From contig NC_059479.1 of assembly GCF_018139145.2 (NCBI RefSeq), forward strand, positions 2,480,001 through 2,544,000: 64,000 nucleotides of DNA, given 5' to 3'. The position numbers were made by a program, and so were the translations under genes. The first letter of the stretch is position 1. Each line of letters begins with the position of its first letter. The notes under the pieces are model-generated. The model saw nothing but the letters and a program-made list of their open reading frames with translations. It was not told where the DNA came from and did no database searches. Source of the stretch: Gymnogyps californianus. Its lineage: Eukaryota; Chordata; Aves; Accipitriformes; Cathartidae. Of this stretch, positions 38,631 to 51,500 are shown in pieces.

Positions 38631-41118
38631 TCTTCAGGAGGCAGGACGTGCTCACACCTCTGTCTGAGGTGAAGAATTATTGTGCTCATGTATATTGGAT
38701 CTACTGCAACTTTTTTACACGACATTTACAGTCATAAGTTTTAATGCAGGCGGCACTGCTGTTTGCTTGCTGTAATCACGCTGATTCCCAGGGTTCGTTT
38801 TCCTCTTTGGCTCTTGCTTTATTTTGGAATTATAGAACTGTCAGGACCATGCACCATGACAACAGTTAATATTCAGCGTTTGGTTTGTCCGGGCTTGTGT
38901 ATTTTCCCAGTGGGTGGTTAGCAGTTTGGTCAGGGGACAGGAAGAGTTGAGTAAACTGGCAGAAAATGGTGAATGAGAAGAATTTCTTCCATCCTCCCCC
39001 GCAGCTGAGGCTGTGTGTGAGTGTGAGGGAAAGCACCAAGAGCAGCACGGAGAGGAAGCAGCAGATATCCCTCGCCCTTCCCAGCAGCCAGACCGCAGCT
39101 GAAGAAAGGAGGGAGGTTTGCAAAACCGTTGACGTGACCCATGGGCATGACCCATGCTCATCCTACCAGGGCAGGTTCCTGCAGGAGTTTGTTCCTCGCA
39201 CCATGAAATACCTTCCAGTCTTGTTATGTGTAATGCTCAAGGCCAGAGCAGGAAAAATCTTCAGCCGTGCTCTCATGAGGAGGGCTTGAAGGATCCTTGG
39301 AAGTCCTATTGCTTTGGGCTCCTAATTAAGGAGAAACAACTTCCATGTCAGGGTTGACTCCTCTGGTTGGACTCAGCCTCTGGGTCTCTTAGACTGGCCC
39401 ACTGTACAGCACCATGATGTCGACATTTTTTTTGCACAGATTTAAGGACTTTAGTTAGATCTTGTAAAAAGCAATGAGTATTAAAAGTATTATTTAATGG
39501 AAGAAATCTCTCGCCACCACTTGAATATGAATCTGATTTGCAATTGTGTGAGTTCTGGGTGTGTCTCTGGGAATTAAAACTTTGGAGTTTAAATCAGAAA
39601 AATAGTTCTTAGATTACCAAAAAGGACAAGTATTAGTTGTTTTATTGAGGCCACAGTTACAGGCTTCTCCGGTTATAATGATGAAGAAAAATATCAAAGG
39701 CCGTTTAGTTTACAAGTCATTTCAGCAATTGCTCAAAGTGCTCGGGCTGGCATTGACAAAAGCAGAATCCAAGCAGAAGTCAGTGCCAAAATGATTAAAG
39801 TGGTACTCAGCCTGGAATTGCCCTATAGGAATTCTTTAAGATCGTGTTAATTAGGCGGTTGTTAAATGTAAAGCTGTAATGCAGTCAGTCTGCAAGTCTG
39901 CTGCCTGAATGCTGCATGGCGGGGAGCATGACCGGGTTGCTGTGTTTGCCATGAGAGCAGTACGGAAACTATATGGAAGCTGTATGGAAAAAGAGTAGGT
40001 GCAAGGCAAGGAGAATATGGATCTTCTGGATCTTCCTAATATTGATATGGGAGGGCCTATTTGTCAAACTCTCTCTATTTAGGCAAGGTAAAACCATCAG
40101 TGATAAATCTGTGTTTTTCAAGTTGGCGAAATGTTAAGCAATGAACCACAAAATTTGCATCTAGCGTTGTATACATCCTCTGCAGCTTCCTGATGAGGAG
40201 AGAGAGCGTGGGCAAAGAGGATGTCTTATTCTTTTGATTTATTCTTCTTTACTCATTTCTTATTAATGTTACATCTGCTCAATGTAATTTTGTTCAAATT
40301 CTCATTAAAACCAGATTTTTGAATGCGGTCGCTGATGTTAAATTAAATATACATTCTTGCCTGGGCTCTGTGGGGCGCCCATGAGTTAAGCAGCACGTCA
40401 ATTCATCCAGCTCACTGCAACGCAAAGTTAGTTTCTCAATATGTTCGTGGCCTGTGATACGCTGAGAAAAAACCCATGCTATGGCCTCGAATTTTAAGGG
40501 GTTTTCCATTCCTGCTGTCCAGAATAGCTGCGAGCGCGATCCTTCCCAGCAAGGGAAGCGTGAGGAGGGGCTTGGTCTTAATTTCAGTTCCGATTAGATG
40601 ATCTTGCTAAACTGCCTGTCTGCTTTTACGTGTTTTCTGTGTTTGCTCGCAGGCTTGCATATGGATGGAAATACGTACTCTTCCGTCCCGGCTGCTTCAG
40701 AAAGTTCGATATTTTATGTGCAGTCTTCACGGAGCATATTAAAATGTAATGGGAAATGCAGACAATGAGGAGGAGAAGCTGAAAATTAAGGTGATTATAT
40801 GTGAAAATGTGAGCAGTTTCCATTCTGATGGGGGAAAAAGAGATTTTGCACGTTCATAAATGAGAACAGCTTTCTCCTTCAAATTTTAGACAATGCATGT
40901 AAACAAATGGCTGTTCTTCTGATGACAGTAGGAAAAATCATATTTACATACTAAATGTAGATATCATTAGCACTTATATTTTATCTTCTCCCAACAAGCT
41001 GATGAGATGGAGTGTACGGGTAACTTTTTAGGAGCTTTTCTACGTGTGTTTTTTAGGGTAAGCTGGAAAAAGGGTTTACTTCAAAAAGGGGAGGGGAAAA
41101 AAAAAGGTGATAACACTA

Positions 41119-41160
41119 AAACATCATCTGCGTGATCCCAAACATCATCTGGGTGATCTC
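41119..41160. repeat. 21-bp tandem duplication
   Basis: Two units (41119-41139 and 41140-41160) of the form AAACATCATCTG-GTGATC differ at two positions. Confidence 0.9.
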
Positions 41161-44100
41161 TAAACAAAATTCGTAGAGTTCAGCATGGCACACCGAAGGT
41201 TTCCCCAGAGGAAGCCAGGAGCTCCCGCAGGAATAATCCGCTGTATTACTTCTGGGGCTGCCCGTGGTCAGAAGGTAAGCGTTCCCTGGGGGGAAAGATG
41301 CAGAAATCATTTTGCTTCTGAGAACTACATGAGGTGAAAAATTGATTGCTATATCACGCCTATAGTATCAAAGTCAGAAAGTCTTGGAAATGGGTGTAGG
41401 GTAGGTAAGGGATTAGACCCACTCATGGTTTTTGAAGAGCGGGGAATTTACAGAACTAGACTTGTCCCAGGTCTGCCAGAAGTGGTAACGCAGTCAGAGC
41501 CAAAATAATTTTTGGAAAGAAGGCGCAGAAGGGCAGTTTAGGTTTGAAGGATTACCGGCGTGGGGGAGAGCTTCCCTGCCGCCCTGCCGGGAGCCGTGCC
41601 TCGGCGGCCGCGGGGTGAGCGGTGTTCCCTGCTGTTTGGGTGATGTGCGAATAGGAGGAAGGCAGAGGAGCATTCGCAGTGCCTGCGGAGGTCCTACGGA
41701 GACTGCAAAGTTTGAAATGTAACAGAGGCCAGTGTGGGCTATTTGCCAAAATCAAGTTTTACCTATTCAAGGCGCTATGCACAATCAGAAGGCGTTATCC
41801 TTTAAGAGAGAACAAAAACCGTGCTGAGAAAGGACACAATGTCTCAGCGTTTAAATAATTTCTGGAAATATTAAACTTTCATAGTATAGAGATAGAAAAA
41901 GAAGGCTTAGCCTTTCTGAGGTCAGTAAGCACCACAAGTATTTCTTTGAAAACCTCTTTATTCTTGGCGCAGATCACGAAACCGCAGGTAGAACTGCTGT
42001 GGCCAAAGGTAGCCCCGTCCCTGCTGGCAGTGGCTGGCCCCTGGGGCTTGTGCTTTCCTGGGATGCTGCAGATGTGGCGTTTTCTTCTATGAAAGAAGAA
42101 ATATTTTCTTCAGTGGAAGAAGAAATACTTCTAGTAGGATTACCTGAATTGCACTGAATACTGGAAATCAGTGGGAGTCCCAGTGGCGGGAAATCCTGCA
42201 ATCCCTTTGCAGTGAGAGGAAGACGTCCGATGAGTTTTGAGCTTGGCAGATTTTTTGAGAGGATTACACTGTGTGATTCTTTATGCTGGATATTTCCTGG
42301 AGGCCCCAATCCGACGTAGGATCTTCCTGTGTTATTAACCATAAGCTGGGAAACTTTGAGTGCTTGTAGTTGAGTAAATGCTTAAATGATTTCCTGATTT
42401 GAGGCCCAAATAATGTGGAAAGTCTTGGCGGTACCATAGCTAAAAGGTGCACAACAAATTATTTTTCTTTCCCCCTATATAAGGCATGAGCTTATTCAAA
42501 GTTCTCTTTTATAATTTTCAGTAGCTGATATATGAATTTCAGGAGGTGATAGAAGCTGAGATTTAATTTACGATATTTTTTTTGTTGTTAAATGATGCAT
42601 GCATCCGTAGTGAAAAAGAGGAGTTAGAGTATACTTAGAAGTAATTCCACGTCAGGAAGGTAACACAAAAGATTTCACATCTTTCCTTTCACTCTCAAAG
42701 TAAGTAAAGAAAAATAATTTGTCGCCACTGATTAAAGTATAAGGAGTTAAACCAATTAATTTAACATAATATTTTCATTGCAGGAGCCTGAATTCTGGTC
42801 ACTGTTACCATATCACACAATACTTTGTTCTTCAAATAGTCCTCTTCATTCCGGCAGGAGCAAAGTTCCCGTCAACACAATTATGGGGATCAGAATCTAG
42901 CCCGGAAACCTAAAAATGTGGGAAAGCACATTACATTAGAAAAAAATGAAAGCATGTCAATAAACATATGTTCAAATGGTACTCGCATTAAAAAGTGGTT
43001 CAATAATATCAATAGCCATTACAAGAGGCACAACGCGTATTCTGTTATCATAGAACTTTGGAAAAACATTTTGTCTTTGGCTTTTAATTTATTTATAACT
43101 AATATATAATGAACGGTGGTACATATAAGAATTTAAGGGAAGGAGCAAGCTTATTTATATAGAACTTCAGGGTAAAACAATTCCAAACAGAAAAATGAGG
43201 AGTTTCAAAATCCTAAAAGCAAACTTGAAGGTACTCGCTGTAATGAAACACAATGTCCAAAATATTTACAAAGAGCCTTTTGTTACCCTTGCATAGGTCT
43301 GGGTACAGCGAACCAGTAACTGGGCTGAGAAGGGCAATGGAGCTTTTAAGGAGACGCTCGAAGCTTTGCAGGACGAAAGCCAGTTTGCAGAGAGAGGCCG
43401 CGCTGATCCATCTGCGCGGAGCTCGTTGCGGGGTTGCAACCCTCGTCACAGAAAGGAGCAGAGAGGAAAACAAGTGAAACGGGTTCATTAAAAACTCTGC
43501 AGAGGGTACTGGCCCAGGCTCTTTCCCCCTCCGTTAACATTTTATATCTTTTTCTTAAGAACCACGGTGTGTTTTGCTCTGTCCAGACAGAGAGGTTTGG
43601 TGAGCAGTGAAGGTAAATAAATATGCATGCGTGTCTCTTCGCTTCACCTGGTAACTGTTGCTTAGTTCTTAAGGTCCTGATTTTATAAGTTAACTTTGTT
43701 TGAAAAGTGGAGCGTATTTTAATGTTATCATCTCTGTTGACCTCCCTCAGATACCGTCCCAACTCTGTTGTTTTTTCTGATTCCATTATCAAATAGATAT
43801 TGATTCTACGCACAAAATCATTTTCCAGATAGCGCTATCGAGCTCCCCGCTGCAGGTCTTCTTTTCCCTCCAAGATGCAAACATTTCATTTTTGGCTTAA
43901 GGTAAATGTAAGCGACTATTAACTTTCTTGCTTTTTTCCTGAGAATAGGAAAAATCAAAATGGATTGTTTGGGAGGCTGGCAAAACTCCTTTTCCATGCC
44001 ACCAAATGGAACGAGTCTTCAAACTCCCAAATTCAGGACCAAATATTTCGGCAGAAAGAGGAAATACGATGGCTTAGCATGCGAGCCCAGGCTCAGAACT

Positions 44101-45389
44101 GCTTCCATGGCTCCTAGCTCTGGCTAAGTAATTTCTTAATTACTTCTTAATTGCTGTTAAGAGCACTGTATTCTCCCTCCTTCAGAATAACAAGGGATCC
44201 CATCTCCTCGCCTCTTCCTCTCCTCCCCATCCCAGACCCTATGGAATTGAGCTGTGGAACAAAGATGGAGGAAAACCTTGCGGGATTTCTGTCCTCCAAG
44301 CATCTGTCCTGCAGTTTTGTATTTATATTTTTTAAATGTACAAAGGGAAAAGTGGCACCGAGTTTAAAAAGCTTAGTTTGTTAGAAGACCGCTCTAATGA
44401 GAGGAGTGTTGCTTCGCTTTAAAGTCAGCAAGTGTGGTAAAGGCACGCTATAAATTCAAATTAACCACGGTAAAGTAGAAAGAAGTCACTCCTAGAGTGT
44501 ATCACCGCATTTCTCCTGTCTCGCAAAGTTTGTCCTCCCCCGCTTTACAAATCCGATCAGAAACAGGGAGCTCACGTGGTACTGAGAAACCCAGGATCTG
44601 TGTCTGCATGATGTCGGGTTCTGACTTTACAGCAGAAAAGTGGGTCACCGGCTTGTTATTGGCAGCTCAATTTTGGTGTCATTTAGGCAGCTGAAGAGAA
44701 ACAAACAGGCCATCGATCAGTCTAGCAACAGCCCAGGGCCTCTGTATTTTAATTACATGTGTTCTTTGGGCCAAATTCATCCCTGTCGAAACATCATCAA
44801 CTTAAATGAAACTCCACAATGGAGGAATTTGGCCCAATATCTTTTTTCCCCCCCTCTGTATTATTAATACATCTAACACTGTTGCAAATAACTTTTTATT
44901 TTTCTCTCTCTCCAACTTTTCTAAGCAAGCTCACTCAGTTTTCGATGCCGTTTTCAAGTAACGAAGAGAGATGAAGATAAGTTTTCCTGTTAGCCCTTAT
45001 TATAGGATGAAGCTTCAAGCAATTGTTGAAACTTCTTCTTCCCGTAGAGGTGACCTCTGTCCAGCACAACGCTGCCGCTCTGTATTTAGCGTAAGGAAGC
45101 TGGGTGCTTTGCTTAATTTACCAGATGGAAACTGTGATTATCAGTAATGTTGCTGCCGTGCGTTCTCTCTGTGGGCACTGGAGAAATCCAGTGAAGTCCA
45201 CTGTAAGATGGGTCCATTTCTGGATGGGGCTGTTTTACGTGGGACCTGTTCCATCAAAGCCTGGTTGCTCTAGCAGCAGTGAAGATTCCACCCCCTCCCC
45301 ACCCCAAGAAGGGTTTCTGAGAGACTGGAAGCCAAAATATGTCAAGAGTTAGGACTAAAATGCAACTTGTCTCTTTCTCAAGCATGCAT

Positions 45390-45900
45390 AGGTGTGCAGA
45401 TGGTCTAAGGGTGCACGAGGCATTTTTTCAAGGAAGCATCTGCAGGAGGAGCCTCTGCCTGTTTGGGCACGTGGTGCCAACGGGTGCGATTCTCCAGCAA
45501 GGTCTCCCAGCTGGAAACGAGTGGACCAGGGAGGAGAGTCAGGGCGAGGCGGAGCTGTTGCTCCTCTCTTTGCAGCAACCCATGCGACGAGGGCGAGCTG
45601 AGCGCCGGTGTCTCCAGCAGCGCTCCCAACCCCTCGCCCGCAGCAGCAGGAGCCACCGACCGGGAGCAGCCGGCGGCCAAATGCCCCGCGGCAGACGGCT
45701 TCCAGGGCAAATGGAGGGGCAGAGGCCAGGGTGCAAAGCTGCAACTGCTGTCCTAGCTGGGTCCTTGCTCTCCTCCGTCCTCCAAACCACCAGGGTCAGA
45801 GCCCTGCAGGGCTCCCCACCGATGCCGCTGCTGGAGGATGTCATCCCGGAGAACATCAGCTGGGCTGCCGAGGAAGCCCAGGGCAACGAATCCTCAGAGC
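45390..45900 (+). promoter_or_regulatory. GC-rich promoter/first-exon region of the exchanger
   Basis: A CpG-enriched block overlaps and precedes the first coding exon of the SLC9A-type gene, in contrast to the AT-rich flanks. This composition is usual for a 5' end. I could not place the transcription start or a TATA box. Confidence 0.5.
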
Positions 45901-45987
45901 ACGCGTTTTTCTCTCTGGATTATCAGCACGTCCAAGTCCCCTTTGAAATCACGCTCTGGATCATGCTTGCATCCTTAGCCAAAATAG
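45711..45987 (+). CDS. SLC9A Na+/H+ exchanger, exon 1 (signal region)
   Basis: First coding exon of a plasma-membrane electroneutral Na+/H+ exchanger, which exports H+ for Na+ to control cell pH and volume. The chosen start (45711) gives MEGQRPGCKAATAVLAGSLL, with a signal-peptide-like hydrophobic stretch. Next comes a short extracellular segment with two N-glycosylation sequons (NIS, NES). The exon closes with DYQHVQVPFEITLWIMLASL, the family's first conserved membrane segment (NHE1: [20 protein letters not shown], from memory). An ATG at 45681 and others upstream are in the same frame, and the start context is weak at both, so the N-terminus is uncertain. Exon 1 ends after one base of a glycine codon before GTAAGG. 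The six exons join in frame to 499 residues; the C-terminal regulatory tail lies beyond the window. Parts look like NHE1 and parts like NHE2. SLC9A2 and SLC9A4 are expected elsewhere, so a beta-NHE-like paralogue is the best guess. Confidence 0.85.
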
Positions 45988-47482
45988 GTAAGGCATCTTG
46001 AGAGGATGAGGAAGGACGGGGGTCTCCGTGGGGATGGTGTGGGCAGGGGTGGCTGTTGCTTCCCCTCTTCTCCGATCTTGGAGCCTGAGATAACATGCAG
46101 AGTCCGAAGGATGCGCGTATTGTGTGCCAGACATACTGCACGCACGGAAAATAACTGCCCAGTTGCATTTTGGGTTGGAAAAGATGCTTTTCCATCTAGA
46201 AGTTCACACCTGTACGTGGTGTTGCTGTTAGTAGGAAAACTATCAGGGTTTCAGGAATTTTATTTAACTGCAGTACTTAGCAAGGTGCGCATTCATCCCA
46301 TGAGCTTGCCAGCTACGCTACATGCAGATTGTCCACTGACATCTTCATCTTAAAATGAAGACTTCTTGGTCTTAAAAGAGGATGCCGCATCTGGCCAGCA
46401 GCAGAAGAATTCAATCCGTGTGCAGGGCGTTATACAGCCTAAAATAAAATCTCTCTGCATCAAGGAGGTTGTCTGTGTAACGACACCTAAGAAATTGTAT
46501 TTTGTATAACTTGGACCTATCTTTTTTTTTTTTTCCCCTGCAAAACTGGGTATAGGAAAGTGGAAATTATATATGGTTTTTTTTTTTTCTCCAGGAATTG
46601 TGATCACTTCTGTTAAGTTACTGCTATAAAAGTTATTTTACAGCATTTTTTCTTTTATTTTTTTTCCTTAGAAGGGAGAAGTCTCTGACATTCATTTAGA
46701 TCAGAACTTCTTTCAGATGGAAATGGTCTTTTCGTTGTGCTATTCTGCGTATTATATGATGAGATCTCAACTCTATTAACATGCATGAAGAAACGATCAC
46801 AGATTTTTTTTTTTTCTTATTATTCCTATTCCAGTTTGATTTGTTTCAATTACTTTCTTTTAATAACTCACCTAGACTGCCTGTAGTGGCTGTCAGCATT
46901 TCTCTCTAACACTGGATGTTGCACAAGGCTGGCTTGATTGGACTTTTGTCAATGTTACCTTTAACTTTAAGTGTTAATGATTAAATAATATTAAAAGTGG
47001 CACCATTTATAATTAATGAGAATGCTTTTTTGTGATTATTTTTTTGGATGTATGGAATCTGTATTGTGTTTAAAATTAGCAGTTGCTCTTTACATTAGTA
47101 CTGAAGATGGCATGCTAACTAGATTACATCATAAATAATTCCAAATACCTTTTTATTTATGCAGATTATTTATTTTTTCTATTTGTGTATTACCTAAAAA
47201 TATGTCTTTAACCTTATGCTGTGATGAACTGCAGTCTGAACCAACAGTGATTTTAGACAGTTTGGTATTTACAGTAATCTTTCAGATTTCCTAGCCAATT
47301 TCTTTTTGGGAGACTTCACCTTAATTGTGTGCATTTATTACTACTACTACTCCAAAGCACAGCCTGCTGAAGGTGGGAGCATGGGGAGCTTCCTCACCCC
47401 AGCGAGGAGCTGGTTGGTGCTCTTCAGTCAGTTTGGGCTGATGAGATAATACTTTTTTTTTTTCCTATTCATCCCCTTCCAG
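45988..47482 (+). other. Exchanger intron 1
   Basis: AT-rich intron with several T-runs (for example near 46520, 46580 and 46805). I see no other gene. Confidence 0.85.
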
Positions 47483-47946
47483 GGTTTCATCTATATAACA
47501 AGCTGCCTTCTGTTGTTCCCGAAAGCTGTCTATTGATATTTGTAGGACTCATCATGGGGGGAATCATCTACGGCTTAAACGACAAGTCGCCACCTGTTAT
47601 GGACAGCGACATCTTCTTCCTCTACCTCCTGCCACCCATCGTCCTTGACGCAGGTTACTTCATGCCCAGCCGTCCCTTTTTTGAGAACATCGGCACTATC
47701 CTCCTCTACGCGGTCGTGGGGACGATATGGAACGTGTTCGGGATCGGCTTTTCCCTGTACGGGATCTGCCAGGTGAAAGCCTTTCGCCTGCAGGATGTGT
47801 CGTTGCTCCACAACCTCCTGTTCGGCAGCCTGATCGCCGCCGTGGATCCCGTGGCGGTGTTAGCGGTCTTTGAAGAGATACACGTCAATGAAAAGCTACA
47901 CATTCTGGTCTTCGGCGAATCGCTCCTGAATGACGCGGTGACGGTG
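47483..47946 (+). CDS. SLC9A Na+/H+ exchanger, exon 2 (ion-binding core)
   Basis: This 464-base exon encodes about residues 93-247. It holds the signature [17 protein letters not shown], the motif [14 protein letters not shown] (D214 here) and [14 protein letters not shown]238 and D243 in that last motif correspond to the acidic residues needed for transport (NHE1 E262 and D267). All are intact, so the exchanger should be catalytically competent. The AG acceptor follows a C/T-rich tract. The frame joins exon 1 at a split glycine (G/GG), and the donor is GTG/GTGAGG. Confidence 0.94.
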
Positions 47947-48317
47947 GTGAGGACTAGCCTTTAGTTTGAGTATTTAATGTTCAGAGGAAGGATGGGCTGG
48001 TGCTGAGAGGTGGGACGTGAGATCTGCAGAGGGAAAAGGCATCAACAGCCTCTTCTAGCAGAGGACTCCTTGTCCACTTCTCTGGCCTGAGGTCCTGAGA
48101 AGCTTTCAGGTGAACATCTCTTCGACTGTATGTCTGGAGACAGGAATGCACGTGAGTGCCACAGCACTGCCCTGGTAGGAGCCTGACCTCCAGAGAAGGA
48201 TGCTGACCCCGCACTGGCAGAAATCCCAGCAGCGTATTTTAGTGTCATTGCTACATATGGCCATGGCTGGTGAATATCTTGTTAACGGCAGTTTTTCTCT
48301 TTCACTTTTTCACCCAG

Positions 48318-48568
48318 GTGCTCTACAAGCTATTTCAATCTTTCTGTGAAATGCCAACCATCAAAAGTGTGGACGTTTTTGCTGGAGTTGGAAAATTCTT
48401 TGTGGTTGGGCTAGGAGGAGTTTTAGTAGGTCTTACTTTTGGGATGACTGCCGCCTTTACCACGCGATTCACCAAGGATATCCGCGTCATCGAACCGCTC
48501 TTTGTCTTCCTGTACAGCTATCTTTCCTACCTCACCGCTGAAATGTTTCACCTTTCGGGGATCGTGGC
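48318..48568 (+). CDS. SLC9A Na+/H+ exchanger, exon 3
   Basis: This 251-base exon encodes residues 248-330 plus two bases of codon 331. It reads [12 protein letters not shown] through [20 protein letters not shown] to the family string [20 protein letters not shown] and [10 protein letters not shown]. It follows a short 371-base intron, begins at CACCCAG and ends before GTAAGT. VDVFAG and [11 protein letters not shown] are closer to NHE2, whereas GGVLVG is closer to NHE1. Confidence 0.95.
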
Positions 48569-51500
48569 GTAAGTATGTCCCAGCGTCTCATCTGTCCAGG
48601 AGAGCTTTCTGGCTATATTTACTGAAAAGTATCAGAAAAAGTTTTAAAGTAAGTTTGCTTAGTTGGAAATCTGTGTATGGCAGCAAACAGAGAGTATAAA
48701 AGCCTGTGGAAGAGCCGAGAGGTGTAACCCCGTTTCACACGTTGCACAATTACACATCAGTGGTAGTAGCTGCAAGTCACAAGCAATCCAGATGACTGCT
48801 GCTGGGCAAGCTTCCGACGGCTGGTCGGTTTGTGTAGGTTATTGAGGAATGTTTATTTGAGCTCCAGGGTTTTCGTTTGGAAACCCTGGACGTTCAAGCA
48901 GCGAGATGTCTAGTAGATTTGGCAGAGCCAGAAGAGGCTTTCTTGGCGTATTTTGTTATTTTCCGTGTGTGGCCTAGTCAAAACCAACGCTTGAAGAGCT
49001 GCAAGGAGTATTTAATCAAATCCTCAGAAAGGTTTGGTCTCAGTTTACAGCACGTCTGTTCTAGCGTCCTCCTCCTGATCTGCACGCCCTACCTGCCAGC
49101 TAGCTTTGGGTGGTGGCCCCAAAGGTGCGCTGAGGCAGACCTTATGGTGACAGAGCAACGTGAGTGATGGGGTAGGAGTGGTGTATCCCCTACAGAGCTG
49201 AAGCCTGGAAATATTCGTACTGTTTGAGAGTGGAGGGCTCTAATGGAAACCTCTGCTTTGGAGATTCTGACTTACCGCCAGAAGTTCAGACACAGCTCAT
49301 CGGTTTGTCTGGTCTCCTGAGTGGGGGTGTCATCCATCATCTCTCTATCTCCAGTAACGCTGGAAATCTGCTGCCCGGTTTCAGCCAAAGTTGTCAGAGA
49401 TCAAGATTTCAAAGGTACTAAAACCAAACTTCTTGCCATTTACTACAGCTCAGTCAGTGCTATACACTCTTCAATCTAAAAAACATTTTAGAGTCCTGGC
49501 AGGTTTTCTCTGTGAAGCTGTTGTACAACGGGGGTGTAGCAACACGGGGCAGGCAGGGACCGCCTGTCTCCGGCAGCTGAGTCCCACGCCGTATCAGATA
49601 CCATCTCCTGTATTCCCATGCAACTTTTCGGATCAGTGAAGCGAAGCTATTTGTTTCTGTAAATTCAGTCTTTCACAAATTGTAATTTATAGATAATACA
49701 GTTGATTTATTTTTCTTTTTACTGGGTAGGTCTTTCAATAAAATGAATAATTTTGGGCCAGATCCTTCAGTTTTAAGGGAGGTAATTGAGTTGCATGCTT
49801 ACCTCGTTGTGCATTTCCCTTGCAGAGCAGGTGCTAAGAAAAAAATAGATCTAATAACCCTAACGGTCGAAGAAAGCTCACCGTAGAAAGCAGAGACAGA
49901 TGAAAACCAGAGTGATTCAGTCCTCCTGGCTTCTGTGGGCTGATATCTGTTGCATTTGGTTCTCCTACCTAAACTAAAAGTCAGCTGGTGCTGAGGATCA
50001 CAACCAGCTATTTAATATTTTCCAAAAGACTATAAAGTGCACTTAGGCTGCATTGATAGCTACAGTGTAAACAACTGTAAATCTGATAATAATGAAGGTA
50101 AAAAGAAAACAAAAAAATTAAGTCAGGTACCAGCTAGACACAGGAGTATCTGGGAGATCTATTTTAAAACTAATGATATTCCTTTGGATATAAAGTATTC
50201 CTATATCTTGCAGATTTTGTTTCCTTGAATGGTTAATAGGAGCAATATTCTAGCATTACTGAAAACAATTCTAGCTCTGGGAATAGGTAAGAGAAAGCCT
50301 ATTTATAGGAGCGTAAGACAGAACAGTGAAATAAATATGCTGCATAATCATCACGGAGCCGAAAACATTCAATCCTAATGGTGTCTACTTCTATCAATCA
50401 CAATCTACTGTACCCATTATGGAACCCATTTTCTATTCTTTTGAATAATGCATTGTTTCTAAAGCAAAACAATTGCAAAGGCAGCTGATTCCTGCACTGC
50501 TGGTCTTATAATTGCCAAATTATAAATGCTGCTTTTATATATCTTGATTTCAAACAATTCATTCGTTTGTGACCAGGGAATACTGTATTATAAGAAGCAG
50601 ATCTTGGCAGTTTGTTTCTTTGAAAAATAATTTGATTGCCAAAAAAATCAATTCTACATAGTCCAAAAAAAAAAAAAATTCTGTGAATGCAACCCAATCT
50701 GGTAAACAGTCCTGCAAAGGTTTTTTAGTTTGATTTTTTTTTTTTCCTTTTCTTTTTTTTTTTTTTTCCCCCCTCTCCACCATGCCCTAGTGGCAGTGTC
50801 CATCTTGGAAGCTGTGACAGGCCAGGTCAAGTTTATTTCCTCTCTGAGAGTCTGGTGTGAACCCATATCCATTCTCCAATAAGCGTTCCCAAACCACAGC
50901 TCTGGAATTCACTTGCCCATAAATACTTGTTGGATTTCTTAGTTCCTAGCTGGAACTGTTTTACCCCCTATTTATTAAGGCAGATACAGAAACAGAAGAA
51001 TTTATTATTTTCTTTTTAGCCTGTGGTTCAATCCCTGTTACTCTTTCTGGCTCAGTGCTTTATGCGAAGTGGGTCAGTCTAAAAAGGATAAATCAAAACC
51101 GACCAATTTCAGAATATTTTTCAGTATTGGTACATTTTCTTAGGAGATGAAAGATGTGAACTCAAACAACATTAGATGAAAAAGGGATTTGAATCTTGGT
51201 CTCACGCTGCTGGATAAAACAGGATCTCTTTCCCCAGCAAGACTATCGTGGCTTTCCTGAGTCTGACCTTTTGTATCCTGTGCCTTTACTACAAGTCCTC
51301 TCCCTGAAGCCCAGTTTTAATTTCAGACAAACCCAAATGTTTCTTTCTCCTTCAAAAAAAGTATGGTTTTTTTCATGGCAATGAGGAAAAACAAATAACA
51401 ATTATTTTTCAGTGAAAGAGAGAGAAATGTGTGTATTTGTTAGGTTGTTTTTTTTTTTTTAATTTGAATGCAAAGCCCAGTAATTGGTAACTCACAGTGG

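Larger units (their letters stand above)
37171..45350. other. Intergenic stretch upstream of the Na+/H+ exchanger
   Basis: Apart from the CR1 fragment near 38.6 kb and a 21-base tandem duplication at 41119-41160, I see no gene or RNA. Open frames near 41.5, 42.0 and 43.3-43.8 kb lack family resemblance or exon boundaries. Confidence 0.65.

Noticed and set aside
45339..45710. Upstream part of the open frame leading into exchanger exon 1
   Set aside because: It would add 124 arginine-rich residues before the signal-like region. No SLC9A protein has this, so I treat it as 5'UTR.
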